Below are positions 50,042 to 61,630 of a DNA stretch of 64,000 bases, one piece after another. The notes under the pieces are model-generated. The model was not told the origin of the DNA and did no database searches. It saw only the letters and a list, made by a program, of their open reading frames with translations. How positions within the stretch are numbered: the stretch's first letter is position 1; the number at the start of each line of letters is the position of its first letter. Source of the stretch: Pseudomonas lundensis (GTDB taxonomy: Bacteria; Pseudomonadota; Gammaproteobacteria; Pseudomonadales; Pseudomonadaceae); assembly GCF_001042985.1 (NCBI RefSeq), contig NZ_JYKY01000007.1, positions 1-64,000 of the forward strand, read 5' to 3'. Made by a program: the position numbers and the translations under genes.

Positions 50042-51397
50042 TTACGCGCCGATAACAATCGGGCGTGCCAGAGGTGGAACACCGGGTTTTGCTTGCGCAA
50101 TGCCGGCTTCGAACTCTGGACGGAAGTACTTGATTGCGCTGCCCAGTGGCTCCACGGCGCCCGGTGCGTGAGCACAGAACGTCTTGCCCGGACCGAGGAA
50201 ACCCACCAGACCCAGCAGGGTCTCGATGTCGCCCGGCTGGCCTTCGCCTTTCTCGATGGCCATCAGCAGCTTGACGCTCCATGGCAGGCCATCACGGCAC
50301 GGGGTGCAGAACCCGCACGACTCGCGCGCGAAGAACTGTTCCATGTTGCGCAGCAGTGAAACCATGTTCACGCTGTCGTCCACGGCCATGGCCAGACCCG
50401 TACCCATACGGGTACCCACTTTGGCAATACCCCCGGCGTACATTTGTGCGTCGAGGTGCTCGGGCAACAGGAAACCCGTACCGGCACCGCCTGGCTGCCA
50501 GCACTTGAGCGTGAAGCCGTCGCGCATGCCGCCTGCGTAGTCTTCGAACAGCTCGCGAGCGGTGACGCCAAACGGCAGTTCCCACAGCCCGGGATTCTTG
50601 ACCTTGCCGGAGAAGCCCATCAGCTTGGTGCCGTGGTCTTCGCTGCCTTCGCGGGCCAGGGATTTGTACCAGTCAACGCCATTGCCGATGATGGCCGGTA
50701 CGTTGCACAGGGTCTCTACGTTGTTCACGCAGGTCGGCTTGCCCCAAACGCCCACGGCCGCCGGAAACGGCGGTTTGGAGCGCGGGTTGGCGCGACGGCC
50801 TTCAAGGGAGTTGATCAGTGCGGTTTCTTCACCGCAGATATAACGCCCGGCACCGGTGTGTACGAACAGTTCGAAATCAAACCCCGAACCCAGGATGTTT
50901 TTGCCCAGCAGGCCTGCTGCCTTGGCTTCTTCGACGGCACGGCGCAGGTGCACGGCCGCGGTGGTGTATTCGCCACGCAGGAAGATGTAGCCGCGGTAGG
51001 TTTTCAGGGCGCGAGCACTGATCAGCATGCCTTCGATCAGCAGATGGGGCAGTTGCTCCATCAGCATGCGGTCTTTCCAGGTGTTGGGCTCCATTTCATC
51101 GGCGTTACACAACAGGTAACGGATGTTCATGGATTCGTCTTTGGGCATCAGCCCCCACTTCACACCCGTGGGGAAACCTGCACCGCCACGACCTTTGAGG
51201 CCGGCGTCTTTCACGGTCTGGACGATATCGTCCTGAGCCATGTCGGCGAATGCCTTGCGGGCAGCCGCGTAGCCGTTTTTGGCCTGATATTCGTCAAGCC
51301 ATACCGGCTCGCCGTCGTCACGCAGACGCCAGGTCAACGGATGGGTTTCTGCCGTGCGCGCAATGCGGTTGGCAGGCCCGAAAGAAGTCAGGGTCAT
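50042..51397 (-). CDS. nuoF: NADH-quinone oxidoreductase subunit F
   Basis: 451 residues. NADH- and FMN-binding subunit: [20 protein letters not shown] (NADH), [20 protein letters not shown] (FMN), and the N3 cluster cysteines in [11 protein letters not shown]. Overlaps the nuoE stop by 4 bp. Confidence 0.98.
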   Translation of the reverse strand: MTLTSFGPANRIARTAETHPLTWRLRDDGEPVWLDEYQAKNGYAAARKAFADMAQDDIVQTVKDAGLKGRGGAGFPTGVKWGLMPKDESMNIRYLLCNADEMEPNTWKDRMLMEQLPHLLIEGMLISARALKTYRGYIFLRGEYTTAAVHLRRAVEEAKAAGLLGKNILGSGFDFELFVHTGAGRYICGEETALINSLEGRRANPRSKPPFPAAVGVWGKPTCVNNVETLCNVPAIIGNGVDWYKSLAREGSEDHGTKLMGFSGKVKNPGLWELPFGVTARELFEDYAGGMRDGFTLKCWQPGGAGTGFLLPEHLDAQMYAGGIAKVGTRMGTGLAMAVDDSVNMVSLLRNMEQFFARESCGFCTPCRDGLPWSVKLLMAIEKGEGQPGDIETLLGLVGFLGPGKTFCAHAPGAVEPLGSAIKYFRPEFEAGIAQAKPGVPPLARPIVIGA

Positions 51398-51891
51398 GGG
51401 TAGCCCTCCAACAACGTGGCAACGCCCGATGGCTGGACATCACCGAATGTGTCGTCGTCGATCATCAACGCCGGCGCTTTGTCGCAGTTGCCCAGGCAGC
51501 ACACCGGCAGCAGCGTGAAGCGGCCGTCTGCGGTGGTCTGGCCCAGGCCGATGCCCAGCTTGGTCTGGATCTCGCTGACCACGGACTCGTGACCACCGAT
51601 GTAGCAGACCATGCTGTCACACACGCGAATGATGTGACGGCCTACCGGCTGGCGGAAGATCTGGCTGTAGAACGTCGCCACGCCTTCAACGTCGCTGGCG
51701 GGAATGCCCAGCAGCTCGCCGATGGCGTAGATCGCGCCGTCCGGCACCCAGCCACGTTCTTTTTGAACGATCTTCAGGGCTTCGATCGACGCTGCGCGCG
51801 GATCTTCGTAGTGATGCATCTCGTGCTCGATGGCCGAGCGCTCGGTTTCGCTAAGGGCGAAACGGTCTGTCTGGATAAGCGTGCTGTTCAT
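51394..51891 (-). CDS. nuoE: NADH-quinone oxidoreductase subunit E
   Basis: 165 residues, thioredoxin-like [2Fe-2S] protein with cysteines in [11 protein letters not shown] and [17 protein letters not shown] (cluster N1a). Two bases after nuoCD. Confidence 0.97.
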   Translation of the reverse strand: MNSTLIQTDRFALSETERSAIEHEMHHYEDPRAASIEALKIVQKERGWVPDGAIYAIGELLGIPASDVEGVATFYSQIFRQPVGRHIIRVCDSMVCYIGGHESVVSEIQTKLGIGLGQTTADGRFTLLPVCCLGNCDKAPALMIDDDTFGDVQPSGVATLLEGYP

Positions 51892-51893
51892 GC

Positions 51894-53678
51894 TTAGCGG
51901 TCCACGTCGGCCATAACGAAATCGATACTACCCAGGTAAGCAATCAAGTCCGCGACCATTTCGCCTTTGATCACCGAAGGGATCTGCTGCAAATGGGCAA
52001 AACTTGGGGTGCGAATCCGGGTGCGGTAGCTCATGGTGCCGCCGTCGCTCGTCAGGTAATAACTGTTGATGCCCTTGGTCGCTTCGATCATCTGGAAGGA
52101 TTCGTTGGCCGGCATCACCGGGCCCCACGAAACTTGCAGGAAGTGCGTAATCAAGGTCTCGATGTGCTGCAAGGTGCGCTCTTTGGGCGGCGGTGTGGTC
52201 AGCGGGTGGTCCGCCTTGTACGGGCCGGCCGGCATGTTGCGCATGCACTGCTCGATGATTTTAAGGCTCTGGCGCATTTCTTCGACACGCACGATGCAAC
52301 GGTCATAGGCATCGCCATTGGCCGCCAGCGGCACTTCGAACTCGAAGTTCTCGTAGCCGGAATACGGCCGCGTCTTGCGCAGGTCGAAGTCGCACCCGGT
52401 AGAGCGCAGGCCAGCACCGGTGACACCCCATTCCAGGGCCTCTTTGGTGTTGTACTGGGCAACGCCGATGGTACGGCCACGCAAGATGCTGTTGTCCAGC
52501 GCGGCTTTTTGGTATTCGTCCAGACGCTTGGGCATCCAGTCGATGAATTCCTTGACCAGGCGATCCCAGCCATTTGGCAGGTCGTGGGCAACGCCGCCGA
52601 TGCGGTACCAGGCCGGGTGCAGGCGGAAACCGGTGATCGCCTCAATCACTTTGTAGGCGCGCTGACGGTCGGTGAAGGTGAAGAACACCGGGGTCATGGC
52701 GCCCACGTCCTGGATGTATGTCCCCAGGAACAGCAAGTGGCTGGTGATACGGAAGAACTCGGCCATCATGATGCGGATGGTGTCGACCCGGTCCGGCACT
52801 TTGATGCCTGCCAGTTTTTCTACCGAGAGCACATACGGCAGGTTGTTCATCACGCCGCCGAGGTAATCGATACGGTCGGTGTACGGAATGAAACTGTGCC
52901 ATGACTGGCGCTCAGCCATTTTTTCGGCGCCACGGTGGTGGTAGCCGATGTCAGGCACGCAGTCGACGATTTCTTCGCCGTCCAGTTGCAGAATGATGCG
53001 GAAGGCACCGTGAGCCGAAGGGTGGTTCGGGCCCAGGTTGAGGAACATGTAGTCCTCGTTCTCGCCGGAACGCTTCATGCCCCAGTCTTCAGGCTTGAAG
53101 CGTGCGGCTTCTTCTTCGAGCTGGACTTTGGCCAGGCTTAGGCTGTATGGGTCGAACTCCGTGGCGCGCGCAGGAAAGTCCTTGCGCAGCGGGTGACCTT
53201 CCCAGGTCGGCGGCATCATGATGCGCGACAGGTGAGGGTGCCCGGCGAAGTCGATGCCGAACATGTCCCAGACTTCCCGCTCGTACCAGTTGGCGTTCGG
53301 CCAGATCCCGGTCACGGTCGGCAGGCTCAAATCGCCTTCGGACAGGGCCACCTTGATCATGACGTCGCTGTTACGCTCAAGCGACATCAGGTGATAGAAG
53401 ACGGTGAAATCGGCACCCGACGGCAGGCCCTGACGCTTGGTGCGCAGACGTTCGTCGACACCGTGCAGGTCATAGAGCATGACGTAGGGTTTTGGCAGGT
53501 TGCGCAGGAAGGTCAGGACTTCGACCAGTTTGGCGCGGGCAACCCAAAGCACCGGCATGCCGGTGCGCGTGGCCTGGGCAGTGAATGCATCAGGACCAAA
53601 ACGGTTATTCAGTTCGACAACCACATCGTGGTCGTCAGCCTTGTAAGGCGGGATGTACAGAGCGGAGCCTGTAGTCAT
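51894..53678 (-). CDS. nuoC: NADH-quinone oxidoreductase fused subunits C and D
   Basis: 594 residues. The N-terminal NuoC part (about 1-185) has [20 protein letters not shown]; the C-terminal NuoD part begins near [22 protein letters not shown], with [14 protein letters not shown] lining the quinone site. The fusion is normal for gammaproteobacteria and Pseudomonas (often named nuoCD or nuoD). Confidence 0.97.
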   Translation of the reverse strand: MTTGSALYIPPYKADDHDVVVELNNRFGPDAFTAQATRTGMPVLWVARAKLVEVLTFLRNLPKPYVMLYDLHGVDERLRTKRQGLPSGADFTVFYHLMSLERNSDVMIKVALSEGDLSLPTVTGIWPNANWYEREVWDMFGIDFAGHPHLSRIMMPPTWEGHPLRKDFPARATEFDPYSLSLAKVQLEEEAARFKPEDWGMKRSGENEDYMFLNLGPNHPSAHGAFRIILQLDGEEIVDCVPDIGYHHRGAEKMAERQSWHSFIPYTDRIDYLGGVMNNLPYVLSVEKLAGIKVPDRVDTIRIMMAEFFRITSHLLFLGTYIQDVGAMTPVFFTFTDRQRAYKVIEAITGFRLHPAWYRIGGVAHDLPNGWDRLVKEFIDWMPKRLDEYQKAALDNSILRGRTIGVAQYNTKEALEWGVTGAGLRSTGCDFDLRKTRPYSGYENFEFEVPLAANGDAYDRCIVRVEEMRQSLKIIEQCMRNMPAGPYKADHPLTTPPPKERTLQHIETLITHFLQVSWGPVMPANESFQMIEATKGINSYYLTSDGGTMSYRTRIRTPSFAHLQQIPSVIKGEMVADLIAYLGSIDFVMADVDR

Positions 53679-53751
53679 GGTTTTTTATCGCTTTCGTTCA
53701 ACGTAAAGAATGAAGCCAGTGTCTCGTTCTATAAAAAGAAGCGGGGCTGGA

Positions 53752-54426
53752 TCAGACTTCGTCGGGGCTGCGCAGGTTGGTCACCTGAATACGCTGTTCG
53801 CGGCGCTGTTCCTTTTGCGATGGCATCTCGGCGCGGTACACGCCTTGCTCGCCAACGACCCAGGAAAGGGGGCGACGCTCCTGGCCAATCGACTCTTGCA
53901 AGAGCATCAAGCCTTGCAGGAAAGCCTCCGGGCGGGGTGGGCAGCCGGGTACGTAAACGTCCACGGGCAAAAACTTGTCCACCCCTTGAACCACGGAGTA
54001 GATGTCGTACATGCCACCGGAGTTGGCGCACGAACCCATGGAAATGACCCATTTAGGTTCAAGCATTTGCTCGTAGAGGCGCTGAATGATCGGCGCCATC
54101 TTGATGAAGCAGGTACCGGCAATAACCATGAAATCCGCCTGACGCGGCGAGGCCCGGATAACTTCGGCGCCAAAGCGCGCGATGTCGTGGGGCGCCGTGA
54201 AGGCGGTGGTCATTTCCACGTAGCAGCACGACAAGCCGAAGTTGTACGGCCACAAGGAGTTTTTACGCCCCCAGTTGACCGTGCCGTTCAGCACGTCTTC
54301 AAGTTTGCCCATGAAAATGTTTTTGTGGACTTGATCTTCTAACGGATCGGAAACGGTTTCCCGTTTGCCGATCGGGTACTGCTCGTTAGGAGCATCCGGG
54401 TCGATCCTGGTGAGTTCGTATTGCAT
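53752..54426 (-). CDS. nuoB: NADH-quinone oxidoreductase subunit B
   Basis: 224 residues from ATG 54426 ([20 protein letters not shown]), with GAGG nine bases upstream; the TTG at 54432 is less likely. It holds the terminal N2 cluster: tandem cysteines in [12 protein letters not shown], plus Cys in [12 protein letters not shown] and PGCPPRPEA. Reduces quinone together with NuoD. Confidence 0.97.
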   Translation of the reverse strand: MQYELTRIDPDAPNEQYPIGKRETVSDPLEDQVHKNIFMGKLEDVLNGTVNWGRKNSLWPYNFGLSCCYVEMTTAFTAPHDIARFGAEVIRASPRQADFMVIAGTCFIKMAPIIQRLYEQMLEPKWVISMGSCANSGGMYDIYSVVQGVDKFLPVDVYVPGCPPRPEAFLQGLMLLQESIGQERRPLSWVVGEQGVYRAEMPSQKEQRREQRIQVTNLRSPDEV

Positions 54427-54436
54427 CGCCAAAGCC

Positions 54437-54850
54437 TCATTGTTTCAGCTTGGCCTGCCGCTTACGACGAGCTTCCGGTGCCCAATCAAGAGCACCCACC
54501 CGAAATAGGTAGACAAGGCCTGCCAACAGAATTGCTATGAAAACGAGAGCTTCGACGAATCCGGTCCAGCCGCTTTCGCGAACAGACACAGACCAGGCAA
54601 AGAGAAAGAGGGCTTCGATATCGAAGATCACGAACAGCATCGCGACCAGATAGAATTTGGCTGAGAGCCGCAAGCGGGCGCCACCGGTGGGTAGCATGCC
54701 GGACTCGAACGGTTCGTTTTTGCTGCGGCCCCAGGCTTTTGACCCGAGGAGGCTGGAGACGCCAAGCATGAAGGCACAAAGGCCGACAACGCCGAGAAGG
54801 AAAATGGCAAAGCCCCAGTTGTGGGCTATGAGTCCTGTCGCTTCGGGCAT
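54437..54850 (-). CDS. nuoA: NADH-quinone oxidoreductase subunit A
   Basis: 137 residues from ATG 54850 ([20 protein letters not shown]); the upstream extension lies in the leader. Three helices. [43 protein letters not shown] (in parts) carries the conserved loop with FESG and the DIE motif. First gene of the operon. Confidence 0.97.
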   Translation of the reverse strand: MPEATGLIAHNWGFAIFLLGVVGLCAFMLGVSSLLGSKAWGRSKNEPFESGMLPTGGARLRLSAKFYLVAMLFVIFDIEALFLFAWSVSVRESGWTGFVEALVFIAILLAGLVYLFRVGALDWAPEARRKRQAKLKQ

Positions 54851-54940
54851 GCTGGTAATCCTTAACAGAGAGCCAATGTCTCTGAGCTCAAAAAGGTAAT
54901 AAAGCAGTGACGATATGTCGCAGCGCAATTGATGGGCGGG

Positions 54941-54969
54941 ATTTTATGGCTAAACACCCAGCAAGTAAA
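54941..54969 (-). promoter_or_regulatory. Candidate sigma70 promoter of the nuo operon
   Basis: Minus strand: TTTACT (54969-54964), a 17-base spacer and TAAAAT (54946-54941), matching 4/6 and 5/6, about 90 bases before nuoA. Confidence 0.5.
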
Positions 54970-55107
54970 TTTTCTAAGATGAATAAATTCAGTCCTTTAG
55001 TGGTATAGCTTCCTCCAAAGTCTACGTAGGCCACGTGGCACGGGCATTACAGCTTATTTCAGCGATGATGTTTTGTTTGCGCTGCAATGAACAGTGCGGT
55101 GCCCAAA

Positions 55108-55122
55108 TGATAATGAATATCG
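55108..55122. promoter_or_regulatory. Fur-box-like 7-1-7 sequence in the nuoA-aceA gap
   Basis: TGATAAT-G-AATATCG matches 12 of 14 positions of the 7-1-7 Fur pattern TGATAAT-x-ATTATCA. The surrounding 540-base gap (54851-55393) holds the nuo promoter and the aceA terminator, but no gene that I can support. What this site would control is unclear; an unannotated small RNA is possible. Confidence 0.35.
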
Positions 55123-55290
55123 TTTAAATCCGAGTCTGTTGTTTTTCAGCTTAGCCTGCCTGCGCAAGTTGGCTTATATATGTAGCCATTGCAAGTTTCG
55201 AACTTGGTTTTCTAACCCGATTCTGTTTTCGATTTATGGATCTGGATCAGGTTTTCGTCGATGTGCGGGCGGATCTTGACGAAATTTGGA

Positions 55291-55324
55291 TAAAAAAAAC
55301 GCCCCGAAAACCAGTCGGGGCGTT
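55291..55324 (-). terminator. Terminator of aceA
   Basis: AACGCCCCGA pairs with TCGGGGCGTT; on the minus strand it is followed by a long T-run (complement of TAAAAAAAA). Confidence 0.92.
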
Positions 55325-55393
55325 ATGTTCAAGGCATTGCGTTTGTTCTTTACAGGCGAGGCAATGGCCGTCGTTTCACTGGTTGCCGGGCAA

Positions 55394-56719
55394 TCAGTGG
55401 AACTGTTCTTCTTCGGTCGAGCCGGTCAGGGCGGTGACCGAGGACGAGCCACCCTGAATCACGGTGGTCATGTCATCGAAGTAACCGGTGCCTACTTCCT
55501 GCTGGTGTGCAACGAAGGTGTAACCCTTGGCGGCGTCAGCAAACTCCTGCTCTTGCAGCTTCACGTAGGCGGTCATGTCGTTACGGGCGTAGTCGTGCGC
55601 CAGGTTGAACATGCTGTGCCACATGTTGTGAATGCCAGCCAGGGTGATGAACTGATGCTTGTAGCCCATTGCCGACAGTTCGCGCTGGAATTTGGCGATG
55701 GTCGCGTCGTCCAGGTTTTTCTTCCAGTTGAAGGAAGGCGAGCAGTTGTAGGACAGAATCTGGTCCGGGTATTCCTTTTTGATCGCTTCAGCAAAGCGGC
55801 GCGCTTCGTCCAAGTCCGGCTTGGCGGTTTCACACCAGATCAGGTCGGCGTACGGCGCGTAGGCCAGGCCACGGGCAATCGCTTGATCCAGGCCAGCGCG
55901 CACTTTGTAGAAGCCTTCCTTCGTGCGTTCACCGGATACAAATGGCTTGTCGTACGGATCGCAGTCGGAAGTCAGCAAGTCGGCAGCGTTAGCATCGGTA
56001 CGGGCCAGAATGATGGTCGGTACGCCTGCCACGTCGGCAGCCAGTCGGGCCGCAGTCAGCTTCTGTACGGCTTCCTGAGTGGGCACCAATACCTTGCCGC
56101 CCATGTGACCGCATTTTTTAACCGACGCCAGTTGGTCTTCGAAGTGAACGCCTGCAGCACCCGCTTCGATCATGTTTTTCATCAGCTCGTAGGCATTGAG
56201 TACGCCGCCGAAACCGGCTTCAGCATCTGCCACGATGGGGGCGAAGTAGTCGATATAACCTTGGTCGCCCGGGTTCTTGCCGGATTTCCACTGAATCTGG
56301 TCGGCGCGACGGAACGAGTTATTGATGCGCTTGACCACGGTTGGAACGGAGTCCACCGGGTACAGCGACTGGTCGGGGTACATGGATTCGGCAGAGTTGT
56401 TGTCTGCCGCCACTTGCCAGCCCGACAGGTAGATAGCCTGGATACCGGCTTTAACCTGTTGTACTGCCTGGCCCCCGGTCAGGGCGCCCATGCAGTTGAC
56501 GAAATCTTTTTCAGGACGGAAGGACGGGTGTGCGCCCTGAGTCACCAGTTTCCACAGCTTTTCGGCGCCCATTTTTGCAAAGGTGTGCTCGGGTTGAACC
56601 GAGCCGCGCAGGCGGACCACGTCAGCAGCGGAGTAATCGCGAGTCACGCCTTTCCAGCGTGGGTTTTCGGCCCAGTCTTTCTCGAGGGCTGCAATTTGCT
56701 GTTCGCGTGTCAGTGCCAT
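55394..56719 (-). CDS. aceA: Isocitrate lyase
   Basis: 441 residues from ATG 56719 ([20 protein letters not shown]); the upstream extension is not supported. Catalytic signature [14 protein letters not shown] with the active-site Cys, and substrate-site [12 protein letters not shown]. It cleaves isocitrate to glyoxylate and succinate in the glyoxylate shunt. At about 440 residues it is the short E. coli-like form rather than the 530-residue form of P. aeruginosa. Divided from nuoA by a 540-base gap. Confidence 0.96.
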   Translation of the reverse strand: MALTREQQIAALEKDWAENPRWKGVTRDYSAADVVRLRGSVQPEHTFAKMGAEKLWKLVTQGAHPSFRPEKDFVNCMGALTGGQAVQQVKAGIQAIYLSGWQVAADNNSAESMYPDQSLYPVDSVPTVVKRINNSFRRADQIQWKSGKNPGDQGYIDYFAPIVADAEAGFGGVLNAYELMKNMIEAGAAGVHFEDQLASVKKCGHMGGKVLVPTQEAVQKLTAARLAADVAGVPTIILARTDANAADLLTSDCDPYDKPFVSGERTKEGFYKVRAGLDQAIARGLAYAPYADLIWCETAKPDLDEARRFAEAIKKEYPDQILSYNCSPSFNWKKNLDDATIAKFQRELSAMGYKHQFITLAGIHNMWHSMFNLAHDYARNDMTAYVKLQEQEFADAAKGYTFVAHQQEVGTGYFDDMTTVIQGGSSSVTALTGSTEEEQFH

Positions 56720-56951
56720 GGTGATAAACCTCGTCGCATAGGTCTGGGTTGAAAAATTTTTGCTCCACCAGGCACACAACCATTTTGTTCGTATACGTGC
56801 GTGAATGGCTTCTCGCTAGCGGTCAGAGGCGCTTTACAGGGCCTCTGATCGGCGGGAGCGGGGCCATCATGCCTTCGCTTTTTTGAGTCGTCAAACGTTT
56901 TGTAGTGCTTTTTTGGCGGCACTACATATTTGGTCTAATACGACCCGTCAG

Positions 56952-57695
56952 TCAGTTTTGGCCTTTTGGGTCGAGTGCGTCGACTTTGACCCGCAATGTC
57001 ATGTCATCCCGGCTTTGAGTCGAGTAAGTGCGGGTTTGGCCCTGCTGGCCAGCCAGATTCTGGCCGCTGATGCCCGCCACTGTGATCCATTGGCCGAGGG
57101 GGCCGCTGACCTGCGTGTCGGTACTTTGCACGTTCACTACATCCGGCTGTTCCTGGCTCATGCGGTCGCGGTTGGTGCTGATCGCCAGGTGTACCGTTTC
57201 ACCCGTAACGCTGGCGGTGATGTAGAAGCCCTTGGTCACATTGCGATAAGCAGTTTGTGCCGAGAGGCGCCCGTATGCGTCGGTCTGGGTGCTGGTCTGG
57301 GGAATGCTTTGGCCTGTCTGGATCAAGGCGGGAACACCTTCAGTGGCCTGAATCTGCTGAACGCCGCCGTCACGGCTGGCGGTGCTGTAGACCCGCGTAT
57401 TGCTATTGCTGTCAGGCAGGTTGCTATCGCTGGTATCGACTGTGATCAGCAAACGGCGCGCAGGCGTGTCGAGCTGGCTGAGCAAGTCTTCCAGGCCCTG
57501 GATTTTCTGGGCCGGGGCCTCGACGATGAGTTGATTGCCGTAAACGGTGACGTTGCCGTCCTTGCCGATGAAGTTCTGGGCCACCGGCAGTAAGTCCGCG
57601 CTAGTGCGGTTTTGCAGTGTGATGACTTGGGTATCGGCAAGGGCGCTGAGGCTCAACAGCATCATCAGACCGGCGATGAGTGGGCGTAAGACCAT
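56952..57695 (-). CDS. Secretin N-domain-like periplasmic protein
   Basis: 247 residues. Signal peptide MVLRPLIAGLMMLLSLSALA, then an N1/NolW-type domain, TQVITLQNRTSADLLPVAQ ... NVTVYGNQLIVEAPAQKIQGLEDLLSQLDTPARRLLITV, as in secretins. The remaining 150 residues contain no secretin barrel. A Gly-Gln repeat-like GQWITVAGISGQNLAGQQGQ lies near the end. Genes of this type sit beside aceA in other pseudomonads and have no assigned role. Stand-alone secretin-domain proteins may help pili or secretion, which is inference. Confidence 0.75.
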   Translation of the reverse strand: MVLRPLIAGLMMLLSLSALADTQVITLQNRTSADLLPVAQNFIGKDGNVTVYGNQLIVEAPAQKIQGLEDLLSQLDTPARRLLITVDTSDSNLPDSNSNTRVYSTASRDGGVQQIQATEGVPALIQTGQSIPQTSTQTDAYGRLSAQTAYRNVTKGFYITASVTGETVHLAISTNRDRMSQEQPDVVNVQSTDTQVSGPLGQWITVAGISGQNLAGQQGQTRTYSTQSRDDMTLRVKVDALDPKGQN

Positions 57696-57783
57696 GTCTG
57701 TTATCTCCGCAAGGCTTGAAAAGGGATGAAAGCAGTGTGCCAGTTTGTCGGCCTAAATGTGACGGGGTTGAATGACACACAGC

Positions 57784-57819
57784 AAAACGCCCTGCGATCC
57801 GACGATGGCAGGGCGTTTT
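57784..57819. terminator. Terminator after the GNAT gene
   Basis: AAAACGCCCTGC pairs with GCAGGGCGTTTT, with T's on the plus side and TTTTGC on the minus side. It serves the minus-strand GNAT gene. Confidence 0.85.
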
Positions 57820-57845
57820 TTATTCAGGAGCAGCGTTCACGTGTG

Positions 57846-58268
57846 TCAGGCGCAGCGCACCATGTCCACGTGCGGAATGCCCGCCTCCAGAAACTCGTCG
57901 CTCACGATCTTGAACCCGAGCCGCTCATAGAAAGGCGTGGCGTGCACCTGTGCGCTCAGCTTCACCTCTTTCAAGCCGCGTTCTTCGGCTTGTTCGAGGG
58001 TGGCCTGCATCAGGGCGTCGCCGACTTTCAGCCCTCGCCAGTCCTTGAGGACGGATACGCGGCCTATCTGGCCATCCGCCAGGAGTCGGGCCGTGCCAAT
58101 GGCGAAATCGCCCTCAAAGGCCAGAAAGTGTACGGCGCTGCTGTCGTCCGAATCCCACTCCAGTTCGGGCGGGACGTGTTGTTCGTTGATAAACACGGCT
58201 TCACGGATGCGTCGAAGTTCGGCGTTATCCTTTTGCCAGTCGGCGACACGTACGCGAATTTTATTCAT
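57846..58268 (-). CDS. GNAT-family N-acetyltransferase
   Basis: 140 residues from ATG 58268, which overlaps the roxA stop by 8 bp; the longer frame reads back into roxA. GNAT core IGRVSVLKDWRGLKVGDALMQATLEQAEERG holds the acetyl-CoA loop (here R-G-L-K-V-G-D, slightly off the usual RxxGxG), and the late HATPFYERLGFKIVSDEFLEAGIPHVDM is typical of ElaA-like GNATs. Acceptor substrate unknown. Translational coupling to a ribosome-modifying hydroxylase is suggestive but not proof of a shared target. Confidence 0.88.
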   Translation of the reverse strand: MNKIRVRVADWQKDNAELRRIREAVFINEQHVPPELEWDSDDSSAVHFLAFEGDFAIGTARLLADGQIGRVSVLKDWRGLKVGDALMQATLEQAEERGLKEVKLSAQVHATPFYERLGFKIVSDEFLEAGIPHVDMVRCA

Positions 58269-59427
58269 CAGCGAACCCCAGGCTTCCTTGTTTGACCAAT
58301 TCACACAGCAGGTTGCGGCCATCCTCATCTGCCAGCCACGGGCCGAGGTTTTCGGCATGCAAGGCATCGGCGGCACAGATCATTTTCAAGAGATCGCGCA
58401 GTTTGCCCGGCAGCAGACGGCTCTGTCCGCTGGCAAACAGAAGCAGGTCTTCATCCACTTCAGACCAGGCCAGTCGGGCACTCGGGTTGCGGATCAATAC
58501 CGCGCCCTGGTCGAGACTGCCGAGCAGGTCTTCTTCTTCGAGCTCGGGGCCGACGACGAGTTCCGGATAGCGCGGCTCGGTCATGAACTGGCCGAACCAG
58601 GTCAGGAGCATGCGTTCATCGCTCATGTGTTCAGCGAGCAAACCTTTCAAGCGATCCAGCGCATCGCGCTGGATCTGATGCGGGTCGCTGACCGGTTGTG
58701 CGTCGGCATCGGTGTAACGTTCTTCATCCGGCAGGTACTGGCTGAGGAAGTCGGTGAAGTGGGTCAGTACTTCAGCGGCGCTCGGGGCGCGGAAACCGAC
58801 CGAGTAGGTCAGGCAGTCGTCCACGGCTACACCGCTATGGGCAAGGCGTGGCGGCAGATACAGCATGTCGCCGGGTTCCAGTGTCCACTCATCGGTGGCC
58901 TGGAAGTCTGCCAGGATGCGCAGGTCGGCGTGTTCCAGCAGGGCGCTGTCGGAGTCGCACATCTGGCCGATCTGCCAGTGACGCTGGCCAGCCCCTTGCA
59001 GCAGGAATACGTCGTAATTGTCGAAGTGCGGACCGACGCTGCCGCCAGGTGCGGCGTAGCTGATCATCACGTCGTCAATACGCCAGCTCGGCAGGAAGCG
59101 AAAGTGCTCCAGCAGCTCGCCCACTTCAGGCACGAACTGATCGACGGCTTGCACCAGCAAAGTCCATTCGCGTTCAGGCAGTTTGCCGAACTCATCTTCG
59201 GCAAAAGGCCCGCGGCGCAGCTCCCACGGGCGTTCGCCGTGTTCGATGACCAGTCGTGATTCGACCTCCTCTTCAAGTGCCAAACCGGCCAGTTCGTCGG
59301 CATCGATCGGGCTTTCGAAGTCAGGGATTGCCTGTCGGATCAGCAGCGGTTTTTTCTGCCAGTAGTCGCGCATGAATTCGCGTGCAGTCATGCCGCCCAG
59401 AAGTTGAAGAGGAAGATCAGGATTCAT
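58261..59427 (-). CDS. roxA: Ribosomal protein uL16 arginine 3-hydroxylase (cupin, YcfD/RoxA type)
   Basis: 388 residues from ATG 59427 (MNPDLPLQLLGGMTAREFMR). A JmjC-type cupin oxygenase: the iron-binding HxD is in GGSVGPHFDNYDVFLLQGAGQRHWQIG, and the distal His in LPPRLAHSGVAVDD. E. coli RoxA hydroxylates an arginine of ribosomal protein uL16. Usual family length. Followed at once by the overlapping GNAT gene. Confidence 0.9.
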   Translation of the reverse strand: MNPDLPLQLLGGMTAREFMRDYWQKKPLLIRQAIPDFESPIDADELAGLALEEEVESRLVIEHGERPWELRRGPFAEDEFGKLPEREWTLLVQAVDQFVPEVGELLEHFRFLPSWRIDDVMISYAAPGGSVGPHFDNYDVFLLQGAGQRHWQIGQMCDSDSALLEHADLRILADFQATDEWTLEPGDMLYLPPRLAHSGVAVDDCLTYSVGFRAPSAAEVLTHFTDFLSQYLPDEERYTDADAQPVSDPHQIQRDALDRLKGLLAEHMSDERMLLTWFGQFMTEPRYPELVVGPELEEEDLLGSLDQGAVLIRNPSARLAWSEVDEDLLLFASGQSRLLPGKLRDLLKMICAADALHAENLGPWLADEDGRNLLCELVKQGSLGFADE

Positions 59428-59463
59428 GTGTAACCTATTGAAAAGTTGCGCTTTGTATTCGGG

Positions 59464-59492
59464 AATAAAAACGCCCGGCACGGCCGGGCGTT
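59464..59492 (-). terminator. Terminator of purB
   Basis: Minus-strand AACGCCCGG pairs with CCGGGCGTT, followed by TTTATTC. Confidence 0.88.
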
Positions 59493-59510
59493 AGTAGGTC
59501 GTTACAGCAC

Positions 59511-60965
<1,455 letters not shown>

Positions 60966-61009
60966 TCATACGCGAAGCGACGTTACAAAGGTGTGCGTTC
61001 TGGCGGGTG

Positions 61010-61630
61010 TTAGCCGCGCAGCATCGGATAAAGCTCTTTGAGCAGCTTGCGACGGCTGAATACCAGCTGCCAGCGATGACCGCCCAATTGGCGCCACAAG
61101 CGAGCCGAGCGGATCCCGGCCAGCAGCAGAGCGCGAATTTTGGCGGCGTTGCTGGGTTGTTGCAGGTTGCGCATGTCGCCGTGGACCTGAATGCGCTGGC
61201 GCAGTGTGCTGAGGGTGTCCTGATACAGTGCGCCACAGGCAGCCACGACGTTTTCATGAGCCGGACCGAAGTGCTCGACCTGGGACTGGATCTGCGGCAA
61301 GCGTTTGCCGATCAGTTCAAGCATGTCGTCACGCTTGGCCAGTTGGCGCTCCAGGTTGAGCATCGACAGGGCGTAGCGCAAAGGCTCGCGCTGCAACGTA
61401 TTGGGGTCGCGTTCAAGGGCGCCAATGAGGGCCCGGTAACCTTCGCGCAGGTTGATGTCGTCACCGCCAAACACTTCCAGCGTGTCTTTCGGGTCGCGCA
61501 CCAGCAATGTGCCAAGCATGCAGGCCAGATCCGCTTCGCCGACCTGGCCGGTGCGGGCGATTTTGTCCACCAGCACGGCAGCCAGAAAAACCCCGCCGAG
61601 TGCGATCAGTTGTTCCTGGGTGGCATTCAT
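61010..61630 (-). CDS. hflD: HflD homologue (high frequency lysogenization protein)
   Basis: 206 residues from ATG 61630 ([28 protein letters not shown]). All-helical peripheral membrane protein, found beside mnmA and purB in most gammaproteobacteria. In E. coli it binds lambda CII; its housekeeping role is not known. Overlaps mnmA by 4 bp. Confidence 0.93.
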   Translation of the reverse strand: MNATQEQLIALGGVFLAAVLVDKIARTGQVGEADLACMLGTLLVRDPKDTLEVFGGDDINLREGYRALIGALERDPNTLQREPLRYALSMLNLERQLAKRDDMLELIGKRLPQIQSQVEHFGPAHENVVAACGALYQDTLSTLRQRIQVHGDMRNLQQPSNAAKIRALLLAGIRSARLWRQLGGHRWQLVFSRRKLLKELYPMLRG

